This document shows, piece after piece, positions 1 to 10,830 of a stretch of 26,520 bases of DNA (position 1 is the first letter of the stretch; each line of letters starts with the position of its first letter). A program made the translations under genes and the position numbers. The stretch is from Plakobranchus ocellatus (lineage: Eukaryota; Mollusca; Gastropoda; Plakobranchidae). The notes under the pieces are model-generated. The model did not search any database, was not told where the DNA came from, and worked only from the letters and a program-made list of their open reading frames with translations. The stretch lies in NCBI GenBank assembly GCA_019648995.1, contig BLXT01006178.1, forward strand, positions 105,177-131,696, given 5' to 3'.

Positions 1-562
1 AGGGCATGAGGCAGGTCAAGGGTCCTGAGAGTAACTTCTGTTATTGTTATTTACGTTTTCAGTAGAATTCATATGTACAAACAGCGGCATTGAAAGTGTA
101 AGATTTTCTTTTTTAATTGAGTGATCTGTTTAGGCCATTTTCAAAATACCTCTTTCAGTTCATATTCAAACCATTTGAAACTTCATTGGCATCACCTAAA
201 TTCAATATATAAAACCTTGCACATATTGTTCATATCTTTACAAACTTTAAAACTATCCTCCCTTTGAAACGAAAAAAAGTTAAATATCTCTGTTTAAAAA
301 TAAACCTGATGATATTGATGAAAATGTATGTATTTGATATTTTTGAAACAAAAATTCAATAGCCATGCAAGATTCCAAAGAAATTAATAAATAAATCCTT
401 CAGAATATACGAATTTTTTAGACAAAACTGCAATTAGAATACGTCGTTCCAGGCGCCAAGAAACCGAGAGTAAAAAAAAATTACCACAAAAGAATATGTA
501 ATACATTGTACATAAATATATACATGTATGTAATGATTTAATCATATAAATAATATACTTAC
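1..562 (-). other. Intron sequence 3' of exon R
   Basis: This is AT-rich sequence after the exon R donor. No further EGF exon, splice-flanked cysteine pattern or recognisable repeat was found here. Confidence 0.5.
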
Positions 563-685
563 TCTTATGGCAATGTTTCCCATAGTATCTTGGAAGACAG
601 TAGCACTTTGGTTTTGATTTCACAACCTTGCATTCCCCACCGTTATAGCAACGGAATTTGTTACATTTTGAATCATACTTTACTC
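563..685 (-). CDS. Exon R: basic EGF-like domain, last one in window
   Basis: The exon encodes 41 residues starting RVKYDSKCNKFRC and ending YYGKHCHK. Cysteines lie at 8, 13, 19, 28, 30 and 39, a complete EGF pattern with a longer lead before C1, as in exon S. About twelve Lys/Arg face two acidic residues, and Tyr is frequent. The donor GTAAGT is at 562-557. The acceptor is a tandem CAAGGAG, so splicing at either AG keeps phase 1 and changes the protein by one residue. The exon is not part of the P/Q duplicated units. The next exon of the gene lies beyond position 1. Confidence 0.84.
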
Positions 686-2378
686 CTTGTCATGAACAGA
701 AAGGAAATATATGATTAACGTTATACACGCCTTTACAATGAACTCATTGAACATAAATCACATTTTTAGATATAAGGGACTTCCCTGTAATCCAAATTTC
801 TTCACCCTGACTATAATGTAACAATGACAGGCTTTTGGAAGTACAAGTTTACAGGAAAGAAGAAGTTATCAAAGTTTATCACAAAGTTCCCCTTAATGAT
901 TCACTGTTAGCAACATGCTATAGAAAGAAAGGGAAAATAGGATGAACTATTTTAAAGATGTCGAAGACTAATGCTAGAGTTGTAATCAAGATTTCAAGAA
1001 AAAGCAGATGAATCTACATATATTCATTGAAGGATTTAGGCCCATCAAATGAGACTGAGAGTAATCCAAGCTACAATCATGGTCCTTTCGGTTCTGAGAC
1101 ATTCCAGAATTTAAAAAATCGAAATGGAAGTCTCATAAGAAAGTTCTGTTAGGATGAAGGAAAGAGTTGTTGAAGATCATAGAATGGCAGTTTAAGCTAT
1201 CTCAGTAAGGGTGGATTATCATGATAGTGACGAGCCTTTACAAAACTCCCTGGAAAAACAAATCATAAAATATAAGATTAAAAACATTTTCCTAGTGCCT
1301 AGACTGTTTTAAAATCAAAGAAAAGAATGCATGAAATATTGTGATGAAGAAAAGAGAAAGTCTCTCAATCATTGCCTTCTCCTTTCTTTTTTAATGTTAT
1401 TTTTACCTTAAGCATAAAACAAAGAAGATATGAGAATAAAATAAGACCTTGGAGGAACATTAAAAACATTCGCTAAACACAACATAATATTTGAAAAAGC
1501 TGCATGGTTTTCAATTTTTGCAAACTTTAAAGGTGTAAAACCAAAGATTATCATTAAGTGCTTATGAAGTGACAGAACTGTACTAGGACACAAGCTATAT
1601 CAATTATTATAATATTCTCAGGCCAAAGCATAATTATCGATATCTCATCGAATGTAAGTATCAAAGCTGACGTCATTTTCTTTTAATGTAAGATCATACA
1701 GAGGATTTTTGTGGCGGCAGGATAGATAAAGTCATAAATAAAGTACACTAAGCACAGAAATGTGTTCTAGAAGTAACTGCACTGAGCCACATGTTTCTCT
1801 CTGTATGCCTTACCAGAAAGCATTCAGACTTTTATCTGCGCATGGCATGGCAAAACCACAAACTATAAGACACAACATTTTGTTGCATGTAACAAGTTCG
1901 ATATTATCTGGAAATTTCCTATTGTAACAATAATTATGATACAGCCATCAATATTTTGTTTCCGTTTCAAACTGAAGGCGGAAAACTTCAAAATCAAAAG
2001 TCAGATCCAAACACGTTTTATGGTTTCCTCCTACGTTTGTATACAAATAATTATATATTTACAGAAAGAGATATAGAGAGATACGCATAAGTATATACAG
2101 CGAGAGATCAAAAGTAAGATTTACAATTGTCGATCAGGTAGGCCTAATTGTTTTTATTTCTTATTTAACTCTCCAAAAAACACAGCATGTAGAGCTACGA
2201 AATTGTAAGGATCAGTGAACTTTAACACTAGCCAAGCCTGGTTCTTACCATCTTTTCTCAAATTTATTTTTTTCAATGCGCCTTTTGACTGAATTCTTTG
2301 TTTCGCATACCCTACCATCAAAACGTATTAATTTGTGTACGAAAATTTAAAAAAAGGAAAAGAATACAACGAAAATAA

Positions 2379-2400
2379 AAAAATATATATATATATATAT
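2379..2400. repeat. TA microsatellite
   Basis: Short A-run followed by about ten TA units in the Q0-R intron. Confidence 0.85.
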
Positions 2401-2770
2401 TTCAACAACATGGTGTACCGCACTAACTAATGTTTCTTTTATGAAATGAATTTCATTTTCTTCAATCGCAATAGCAGCTTCTGGATCATTTAACCTATTT
2501 TTTTTTCTAGATATGTGTATACTTTTCTTACGCTACGTTTAATAATAATAAAAAAAAAAAACCTTTAAAAATTACGGAAGGAAAAAATTGCAAAACAAAA
2601 ACAGACTGCATTGCCAGATAAAAACAATATAAGTAAGAATTCAATCTAGAAGCTAAAAATTTGGACCTGAATTTTGATTTGTAAATGAGTCAATTGGATC
2701 CAATTCAAATAAAAACAGCGTATTGAAAGCTTTTAGTAATTCTATAGGCAAATGTACTTTCAATACTTGC

Positions 2771-2777
2771 TCTCTTT

Positions 2778-2833
<56 letters not shown>

Positions 2834-2834
2834 G
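2771..2834. repeat. TC/GA microsatellite in unit A
   Basis: CT repeat with few interruptions, between flanks that align with those of the 8760-8841 array. The two are therefore paralogous arrays inherited from one ancestor. Confidence 0.9.
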
Positions 2835-3419
2835 TCGCGCGCAACCACATAATTATGAGTAGGAACAAGTCTAGATCTCGATTTATAATTTAGAAATTTA
2901 CCTATCTGTATCATATTTAAACTTTTCTGTCGGTAACAAAATAGCTAACGCTAATCCGCCCAAGCGGGGAAACAACAATTGATCTGTAATTATAAAAAAC
3001 CGTACGTTTTCAAACCATATTAGTTAAGGCAAAAAAATGATTGTCACTTTTCACCACACGTTCATTACGAAAATGGGACAAACCCGAAGGCAAAATCATA
3101 CTTGTGTATATTAGCAGCTAAATTACGTCTAAAACATGTGAAAAAAAAAGATTTTTCCTAGGACAGTGCACAGCCTGATTTATAAAGTGTTAATCAAATT
3201 TTGAAAATGTAACAGATCTTTGGAAAACTATAAAACGTTTAAAATTTAATCAAATATGTGCATGTGAGGTAAAAAAAAAATGTAGGTCCTAATTAAGGAA
3301 TGAAAGAGATGCAATAAAAACTATAGATAGTTTTCGAGTTTTGATTGGGTTAACACGAATGCTGCATAAATATGAAGTATAACAGATTAAATAAAATGTA
3401 TAGTTCTATAAAAACTTAC

Positions 3420-3530
3420 TTTTTTCACAACGGTTTCCACCAAAACCCAGCCGACAGTGACACTTTGCGTATTTCTCCCCGCCCTTACATGTCCCACCGT
3501 TCTTGCAGTGAATTCTATAGCACTTTTTTT
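3420..3530 (-). CDS. Exon Q0: basic EGF-like domain
   Basis: The exon encodes 37 residues starting KKKCYRIHCKNGG and ending GFGGNRCEK. Cysteines lie at 4, 9, 15, 24, 26 and 35, spaced exactly as in Q1. It ends with a GTAAGT donor (3419-3414) and begins after TTCATGTAG with seven A residues. Relative to Q1 it has diverged strongly between the cysteines (KGGEKYAK against KGRDRKAK), consistent with an older duplication. Symmetric phase 1 ends allow it to be skipped or included without frame change. Confidence 0.86.
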
Positions 3531-5230
3531 CTACATGAACAAAAAAGAGAAGCAGGAAAAAAAAATCATATTATGATTAATTTTCTTGCTGTCAGATTTG
3601 TGTTGACAAAAAAGACAAAGGAATTATTTGATCAGGACTTATAACCTAACAGTACAACTGTTGCTAATTGTTTAAGTACAAGGCAAACCCATTTAAGTTT
3701 TTTTTTATTATTATTCACAGACAAATATTCTTTAGGAAATCAAATGTACGCACAACGCTTTGCCCCTTTTTTCCTTTGCACTCGATGGTGTTCTGATTTC
3801 AATCGCTTACGATAGTTCAAACTCCTCCCCACTCCCCCTCCACTTAAAAAATGCTTATTTAAAAAAGTAATCAACCCTTTTATGAACTGCATATTTTCAT
3901 GTACCCATTTTTTGATTTTCATGTTTCTTAGTTGCGAAGTTCTTTTTGTTTTGTTTTGTTTCTTAGATCACCTTTGTTGTTTATTTTTTGGGCCCTCTTA
4001 AATGTTTATAGATGTTAAGACACAAAAGGAAGGGAAGTTGGTGTTCTCCATTGGATGTCGATTAAAAAAAAAAAAATAAAAATGATATCTTTCACGCTCT
4101 GCCTAAAAGTTCCTGCAGGTATTAGTGCTCTTGTTTGTCGTATTTTTCCAATAATGTTTTTTTTTTTCAACATTGAATGCAAGATCATAATGATCGCGCT
4201 CGCTGTATGCTGTGGTATAGAATGTGTAGACTTTGAATAAATTAATAAAAAAGGCATCGTCTCCGTGCAAGCATGAATTTAATGAAAAATGAATCTCTAG
4301 TGCATCAGAACAAAAAAAAGGGGAGGAAGGGGAAGAAGAAGACAACAAGTTACTTTGACCTTACCAAGGATAGAGGCTTTAGGAGTTTGGCTTTCATCAT
4401 GGAATTCATCACTATGGGAAAAATTAGATTGAAAATGAAAAGAAATCCCTCTCCTCATATAATCCTGGTGACACAAACAGGTCTAGTTATGTCTAGAGGA
4501 TTTTCCAAAAGTGCCGAAATACAGTTTAAAGAAAGTTTTTACAGACTAGACACGTCGTATGTGACGCCGCTCTAAGATACAAGCTAAGCTTGTAGGTTCT
4601 TTTTAGCAGCCAACAATGTGCGCAAGTCAACGCCAAACTAATTTACTTACAAACATAAAAGTACCCCTTAGTGTCCTATAGATGCAAGAGACTGCACATA
4701 GAAAACCACAGGTATAAAATGAGCAATACAAATGAGGCGCAACAATTCGTTTCTCAAAAAAGTCATGCCCTTAACCTGTTGGTGTGAAGCCTATTGTCAA
4801 TGAGAAGAAGGCACTTTTAGAAAAAAAAAAAAAAAAAAAGCACATAAACAAAAATGAACACGAAAAGAAATGAACGGGACACGCAATGGAATACCTAAGA
4901 ATTGATTCTCGTACATAGACCTACATAAGGGTTGAGATTGTTCAGAAGGACTTTTAATCTTATGCATTGTTCAAACTGTAAATAGATCTACTGCTCAAAC
5001 TAATCTAATCTAAACACCAGTCTGTCTAGTGCATAGGCCAAACTTACCGCAAAGCCTAATGTGCGATCCAGTGGAAAATAAAAGTCACTATTGCTATTAT
5101 ATCAAAGAGTGTACCAAGAGGTCAAAATGCATTTTTCTAGGCAAATCTTTTAATTTTAGGCGTTAGATATACCTCCATATTATTACACTTATTGCTGCAT
5201 GCAGCTTCGCTTTGTTATATTAGGACTTAC
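3531..5230 (-). other. Intron between exons P0 and Q0, with a probable 1.2-kb insertion
   Basis: The outer parts (3740-3895 and 5105-5230) align with the much shorter P1-Q1 intron (9519-9963). The stretch of about 3900-5103 has no counterpart there. It holds a 19-A run near 4820 and a 100-codon plus-strand open frame at 4273-4575 that I do not recognise and consider chance. Confidence 0.5.
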
Positions 5231-5344
5231 TTCTTTGACATTTTTTCCCAAAAATATATAGAGGACATCGACATTTTGGTTTTGAACGTCTCATCACACA
5301 TGTTCCACCATTCCGACACTTGAATGAATCACAACTATTCTTCT
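5231..5344 (-). CDS. Exon P0: basic EGF-like domain
   Basis: The exon encodes 38 residues starting KKNSCDSFKCRNGG and ending IFGKKCQR. Cysteines lie at 5, 10, 16, 25, 27 and 36. The loop VMRRSKPK and the segment after C5 are basic; the usual G-Y/F before the last loop is replaced by PLYIFG, slightly atypical but with conserved spacing. The acceptor CCCGCAG precedes AG AAG. The donor is GTAAGT at 5230-5225. The intron sequence on both sides aligns with that around P1, showing that the pair arose by segmental duplication, not exon shuffling from elsewhere. Confidence 0.85.
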
Positions 5345-8300
5345 CTGCGGGACATGATGATAATGGTAGCATGATTAATATTTTTTATGTTGCGTTTCGA
5401 TCCAGAGAAAAATATAAATTAAGTGACCTTTGCCGACATCATGACTGTAAATACTTAATAATTTGGACCTTGTAGCCTACCTTAAACTTTTTTTTTTACC
5501 CATTTAGTCTCTAGATCTAAACTAGCACGATCTCATTGATAGGCTTAGATCTACATTTAACTGATTTTATATCTGTAATATCTAATTTATGTTAGCTAGC
5601 AGGCAACTTGTTAACCATAATTATTGATACAAGAGCATATCAATGTCGTATCGAACATGAGTGTCTAGGCGGACATTATTTTCTTTTCTTGTAGAGAACA
5701 CAGAGAAGCTTTTCGGTGGCTTCAGATTAGCACAACACAGATAAAAATTGGAGGAAAATGGAGGACAATGCCTTAAATTCTTAATTTCATGACAGAAGAG
5801 GGCACAGAAAATAACGCCCAATAAGCACTGAAAGATGTAATAGAATTAATAATAACAAATTATATCACCATAATGCGAGTTATCCTTACCAGGAAGTATT
5901 CACAACGTGTTGTGTGCAAGGCATAACAACTAACAATTAAACACAATATTTTCTTGAATGTAAAAATGTCGATATGATCTATAAAGTTTCTATATTCACT
6001 GTATGATATCGTCATCAATATTTGCCGAGGTTAGTACTGCCATGTTCTATTTGACTTTACAAAAATTGTAGGTATTGGTGCTTTCCTATCAAGGGAGTGT
6101 ACTTTTCTAGTTTACCTTTTGTTTGGCAAGGTTACGCCCCTGTATTTTCTTCAAATAGCAATGGATTGAGAGCTTTCTTGTTCTTACACGATTTTAACAA
6201 ATCAAGCGCTTAGTTTCTCATAGATGTCCCACTTCAACTTTGTACTAACTCAAGAAAAGTAGTTTAGTGCCATCTTGTTCTAATTTTTCACCCTATAAGC
6301 ATCATTTACATTCGTTTTTATAACGGTTTCAAACAAGAACCGACGCTGGAGGCATAGGAAAACCTTCTGAAATGAAACTAAATACGACTTAATGATGAGT
6401 GTAAAAAAAGAAAAAAATTAATTTTAAAAAACTTTTAAAATTAGGAATTTGATGAATATAAACTCCACAAGAGGGTTCAAAAGCAATGTCTCATTCAGGT
6501 CCATTTAAATCTGTAGTGTCAAGTATTAAAATAGAACACTAAAGAACTAAACGTGATTGAACTAGCTCAAAAAATTGTACTAATGAATTACAAATGAGTA
6601 CTTAAAAATTATCATGGCGTTTTAAAGAGTAATGATCTAGACCATAGCTATATTATACCACACCAAATTGTTTGTGTATGCTTTGAGTAACTTCTCCATT
6701 TGATCTCTCTTGATGTCTTTATGGAGAGATATATATGCTTTTATTGCCTTTGATTCAAGGAGGTTTCATGATGCATCAATTTCAAATCACTGAGCAGTTT
6801 TAAATTATGCAATAGGTTATATAGGGTTTCAGTATTGAGACAGTTAGGATTATTTTTGGATGTTATGATCACTAGAGGAAAAAAAAATGCAAATTTGCAT
6901 CTCCAACTTTGCAAGCAAGTAACTTCTCCCACCCCTTTTGCTTTGTTTTACAATTTTGATTCAACAAATAATAAGAAAATACAAATCTCAAGCTTGCTCT
7001 TTATTGTAAGTGAGGAATATTTTGCTTTGATTCTTCCCATGCTTTTATTTTCATTTCTATGTTATTTAATACACTGAAGACATTACGTTTAATTGTAACA
7101 TATTTTTTGTAAACATTTTCTCAAAAGGGTGGGAACAAGATGTCGTATTCATGTAATTTGATGAGTGTTGAAATGATTTTTAAGCCCTGAGAGCCTCGCT
7201 ATTAGTTTCATTGTTTTGTTTTAGAGATTAGTCTTTGTTTCCTGCATTTGTACACTTTTTTCATTTACTTTTGTGTATATGTCTAAATATTGAAGAGCAT
7301 TTCTTTTTTTTTGTTTTTGTTTTGTTTTGTTTTGTTTTTTAATAAAATAGGCCTACATGTAAGAATATCTAACCATAGATTTTATATCTCCACCGAAGAT
7401 TTTATCTTATTTTAAAATACTTCGTATTACACAAAAAATGGCTTTGTTTATTAATAGTTTGAAATTAAAAATCTCATAAGAGGTTGTTACTCGTGCTTCT
7501 GTCATTGTGTTCCTTGTGTTAACCTGATCTTAGTTCAAAAGAGTTACTTAAACACAGAAGTCATCCTGTTAATCTGAAAAGAGGGGACGACTCTCTTTAA
7601 ATGCAACAGAGAGCAAGTAACACATTAAATAACACACACACACATGCTGTGAAATAACGTTACATTAAATTGCATAGAAGAAAAATATAATGCACGCCTA
7701 TCCCTGGCTTGACCTTTTTTTCATGGGAATACCATCTCATGAAAAATCAAACACTTGAATAAAAAAAAAAAATGAAATACTCCATTATTTGCTCCAATCT
7801 TAGGTGTAGCCAAAAAGCACACAAGTCTGAAACTAAAAGAACAACTAAACACTAGGATAATTTCATAAACAACGCGAGAGCATGACAGTACTAGAGGTTG
7901 TAAAGGAACAATGGAGATTGAACAATATGGCACTGAAGGTAAATTGAAAAAAAAAAATTATTGTTCTAATTTTAATGTGTGTTTTTTTTTTGTTTTGTTT
8001 TGTTTTTTTTCATTTTTCTCATAAACAGAGTTGATAAGATTTTTTTAGAAGAAAAATGTGGACGTTGTGCAGTCCTAAACATTTGAGGCCGGATCTATAG
8101 TTGTCGATTTGGAAGGCCTATTTTTTTTTCTTTTCCTTAAGCTCTTCATAGGACCTATAGCTACGAAATTTAAGGATCAGTAGATCACTGTGTAACTTAA
8201 AACTAAAAAAGCCAGATTTTTGTTTCCATTTTGTCTAAAATAAATTTTTATAAAGGAAAAATAAAATCAGCTTTTCCATTAGTCAACTTTACAATGCGCC

Positions 8301-8756
8301 ATTGTATTTCACATGCCCTACCAGCCAAGCACATTACTTTCTAAACGAAAGTTAAATGAAGTGAAATAGTGGAATAACAAAGTAAAACTTATTTAAAAAA
8401 CACAGTACTTACAAACATTTCTCCTACGGAATAAATTTCATTTTCTTCAATCACAATAGTATCTTTAGGATCACTTAACTTGTTTATCTGAGTATGGTTG
8501 TGCGCTGTTAGTATATATTTCTTACTTATAAGTCAAATAAAATATACATACAAAATATTGTACTGGAAAAGTACTAATATAAAAAGAGAATGCTTTGCCC
8601 ATTAAAACACCTTTACTGAAAATTTGATTCAGAATCTAGAATTTTGGACCTCGATCGCGATTCCTAAAAGAATCGAATTGACCGTATTCTAATAAAAAAA
8701 AAAACATTCGCGCATATTATAAGCTTTGAGTAAATCTATAGACTAATGTACTTTCA

Positions 8757-8808
<52 letters not shown>

Positions 8809-9407
8809 TTCTCTCTCTCTCTCTATCTTTATCTCTCTCTAGGTGGTTGTGCACGTGTATGAGTGCTGAAATCAAGGAAATAATAATTGAGTAGGAGTAA
8901 GACCAAGTCTAGATCTCGGTGTATAATATCGAGATCATATATTAACTTTTCTCCCGGTATTAATGGAAAATTCGCCTAAGGAAAAAACAAAAAATCGATT
9001 CGTAATTATCACTAAAACACATCTTTTTTCTTCAAACCACAACGGTTGATTGTTGCGTTTCACCATGCGTTTGTTATAAATATAGGACAATTCGAAGGCA
9101 AAAACCATACCGGTATATATAAGTTGCCCTTAGGCCTGGATGTAAAGTTGACCATAAAAATCGTTTTTACTAGGATGCATAGCCTGACTTAAAGAATATA
9201 TGTAATTTTAAAATATATATGAGTTTAGAGAATATATACAAAGTTAAAATTTAATCATCAATCTACATGAAGAAAAGCAAAGTAATTAAAGATTTACAGA
9301 GAAGCAATAAAAATTATTAATAGTTTTCGATTTTGGAATTGGTAAACCAGAATGCTATATACGAAGTATGACAGATTATCAACATGTTTAGTTCTATAAA
9401 GACTTAC
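5345..9407 (-). other. Intron between exons Q1 and P0 (4.1 kb)
   Basis: It contains the end of old unit A (to about 5530), the junction region (5531-5850), then unit B sequence (about 5850-6030 and 8080-9407). The block of about 6030-8080 is absent from the corresponding place in unit A (1970-2110) and contains TTTTG runs at 7305-7340 and 7981-8010. No EGF exon or other gene was found. Confidence 0.55.
8760..8841. repeat. TC/GA microsatellite in unit B
   Basis: CT repeat with TAT interruptions, at the same position relative to exon Q1 as the 2771-2834 array is to exon Q0. Confidence 0.9.
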
Positions 9408-9518
9408 TTTTTTGGCAAAATTTCCCAGTATATCCCCGTCGACAGTGACATTTTGCTTTTCTATCTCTGCCTTTACATTTTCCACCGTTCTGGCAGGGAG
9501 TGTTACGACACGTTTTTT
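9408..9518 (-). CDS. Exon Q1: basic EGF-like domain
   Basis: The exon encodes 37 residues starting KKTCRNTPCQNGG and ending GYTGKFCQK. Cysteines at 4, 9, 15, 24, 26 and 35 give a full EGF pattern with a short N-terminal lead. The loop KGRDRKAK and the tail RRGYTGK make it highly basic, with a single acidic residue. The acceptor is TTCATGTAG before a run of A. The donor is GTAAGT at 9407-9402. Just upstream in the transcript lies a CCCTAA-type repeat (9535-9612) that offers several CTAAC branch-point-like sites. The closest paralogue is Q0 (3420-3530), with similar acceptor context and downstream intron. Confidence 0.86.
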
Positions 9519-9534
9519 CTACATGAACCAAGAA

Positions 9535-9612
9535 GTTAGTGTTAGGGTTAGGGTTAGGGTTAGAGTTAATGTTAGGGTTAGGCTTAGGGTGAGTGTTAAG
9601 GATAGGGTAACG
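9535..9612. repeat. Interstitial TTAGGG-type repeat, copy 1
   Basis: Degenerate tandem GTTAGG, GTTAGA and GTTAAT units, ending in GGATAGGGTAACGC. It lies 17 bases from the exon Q1 acceptor, in the intron. It is absent from the equivalent site next to Q0, so it entered unit B after the old duplication. On the transcript it reads as CCCTAA repeats. Confidence 0.85.
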
Positions 9613-9963
9613 CTAAGAATTCAGTACTAACCAAACCCAATTCAGGTGTTTATCATTTCGCTCAAAGATATTCTCCAGAAGAAAAAAAATGTACACACCA
9701 AACTTGGCCCTTTTGTCATTTCCACTCGATGTTGTTCCGATTTCAATTGTTCAAATTTCTCTCCCCACTTCTTTCTAATTGAGGTAAAGTCAAATATGTG
9801 ATCTATTTGAAAATGTTAGTCTCAACTTTTATAATGTCGAAATCTTGCTCCAAAAGGTCAATATGTATTTTTATCAAGTCTTTTAATTTTAAGCGCTAGG
9901 TCTACCCTTAAGATTGTCACACCTCGTGCTGCGTTGTGCTGGGTTTGGTATATGAAGACTTAC

Positions 9964-10083
9964 TTTTGTAGCAATATTTCCCAAAATATCCTCGACGACA
10001 TCGACATTTTGCTTTTGACTGTCTCACCTCACATATTCCCCCATTGTAACACTTGACTTTTGCACACTGTGAGGGTGCTGCCC
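9964..10083 (-). CDS. Exon P1: basic EGF-like domain
   Basis: The exon encodes 40 residues starting RAAPSQCAKVKC and ending RRGYFGKYCYK. Six cysteines lie at positions 7, 12, 18, 27, 29 and 38. The central loop EVRQSKAK and the region after C5 are strongly basic. The acceptor is CATGCAG before GG GCA GCA. An alternative in-frame AG (GGGCAG) six bases later would remove two residues. The donor is GTAAGT at 9963-9958. It is the parent or sister of P2 (10831-10950) and a more distant paralogue of P0 (5231-5344), with which it also shares flanking intron sequence. Confidence 0.86.
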
Positions 10084-10299
10084 CTGCATGGCACGAGGAT
10101 AACGTTAATATGAATAATTTTCTCTATGTTGCATTTCGATCAAGAAAAAAAAGAATCTTATGTGAATATCACCAATGCCATGATTGTTAAATACCTCATA
10201 AGTAGGGCCTGCTAGCCTCCTAAAGGTTTTTTGAAAACCATTTTATCTTCCCTATCTAGATTAGCGCGAGCAAATTTTGAGACTCAGATTTTCGTTAAT

Positions 10300-10386
10300 A
10301 TCCCCGTCGACAGTGACATTTTGCTTTTCTCCCTCTGCCTTTACATTTTCCACCGTTCTGGCAGGGAGTGTTACCACACGTTTTCT
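10300..10386 (-). pseudogene. Truncated copy of EGF exon Q1 (pseudo-exon)
   Basis: This matches the first 29 codons of exon Q1, with an intact acceptor context (GTAG before AGAAAACGTGT) and five of the six EGF cysteines. After RRGY the duplication junction cuts off the rest, including the sixth cysteine and the donor, and the reading frame meets TAA across the junction. Substitutions relative to Q1 include Arg to Gly after the first cysteine and Asp to Gly in the lysine-rich loop. It was created when the tandem duplication began inside exon Q1. If spliced in by its surviving acceptor it would truncate the protein after domain P2. It is most likely skipped as intron. Confidence 0.8.
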
Positions 10387-10408
10387 CTACATAAACCAAG
10401 AAGTTTGT

Positions 10409-10474
10409 GTTAGGGTTAGGGTTAGAGTTAATGTTAGGGTTAGGCTTAGGGTGAGTGTTAAGGATAGGGTAACG
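10409..10474. repeat. Interstitial TTAGGG-type repeat, copy 2
   Basis: This is the duplicated counterpart of 9535-9612, one TTAGGG unit shorter, next to the truncated Q exon. Confidence 0.85.
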
Positions 10475-10830
10475 CTAAGAATTCAGTACTAACCAAACCC
10501 AATTCAGGTGTTTATCATTTCGCTCAAAGATATTCTCCGGAAGAAAAAAAATGTACACACCAAACTTGGCCCTTTTGTCATTTCCACGCGATGCTGTTCC
10601 GATTTCAATTGTTCAAATTTCTCCCCCCACTTCTTTCTAATTGAGGTAAATTCAAATAATATATGTGATCTATTTGAAAATGTTAGTCTCAACTTTTATA
10701 ATGTCGAAATATTGCTCCAAAAGGTCAATATGTATTTTTATCAAGTCTTTTAATTTTAAGCGCTAGGTCTACCCTTAAGATTGTCACGCCTCGTGCTGCG
10801 TTGCGCTGGGTTTGGTATATGAAGACTTAC

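Larger units (their letters stand above)
686..3419 (-). other. Intron between exons Q0 and R (2.7 kb)
   Basis: Non-coding. The part from about 1790 to 3419 aligns with 5850-6030 and 8080-9407 (old duplication unit A). It includes a TA run near 2379-2400 and a TC microsatellite at 2771-2834. The stretch 686-1790 shows nothing recognisable. Confidence 0.6.
1790..5530 (-). repeat. Old segmental duplication, unit A (P0, Q0)
   Basis: It aligns in order with 5850-10270. Anchors include AATTTCATTTTCTTCAATC (2449) against the same string at 8427, CAATGCGCC (2275 and 8293), AAGTCTAGATCTCG (2867 and 8905), the Q exons, CACTCGATG (3779 and 9725) and the P exons. A TC microsatellite sits at the same place in both units. 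Divergence is high, so the event is old. Boundaries are approximate. Confidence 0.75.
5850..10270 (-). repeat. Old segmental duplication, unit B (P1, Q1)
   Basis: This is the paralogue of unit A, carrying exons P1 and Q1. The lower end matches near 1790-1960 (ACACAA-ATTTT-TTG-ATGTAA and CATCAATATTT strings). The block at about 6030-8080 is extra relative to unit A. Confidence 0.7.
9432..10299 (-). repeat. Recent tandem duplication, copy 1 (868 bp)
   Basis: The segment from ATATCCCCGTCGACAG to the string GACTCAGATTTTCGTTAAT is repeated immediately at 10300-11167, with the junction at a 2-bp AT microhomology. Copies align along their whole length at roughly 97% by eye, with three small indels (-6 in the TTAGGG tract, +5 in an AT tract, +1 in an A run). 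It contains most of exon Q1 and all of exon P1. Confidence 0.9.

Noticed and set aside
3372..3644. Plus-strand 90-codon open frame
   Set aside because: It is antisense to EGF exon Q0, whose six cysteines and splice sites explain the sequence.
4273..4575. Plus-strand 100-codon open frame
   Set aside because: No domain, no splice or promoter context, low-complexity Lys-rich start; treated as chance within an intron insertion.
9535..9612. A true telomere or chromosome end
   Set aside because: Only a short degenerate array inside an intron, with unique coding sequence on both sides.
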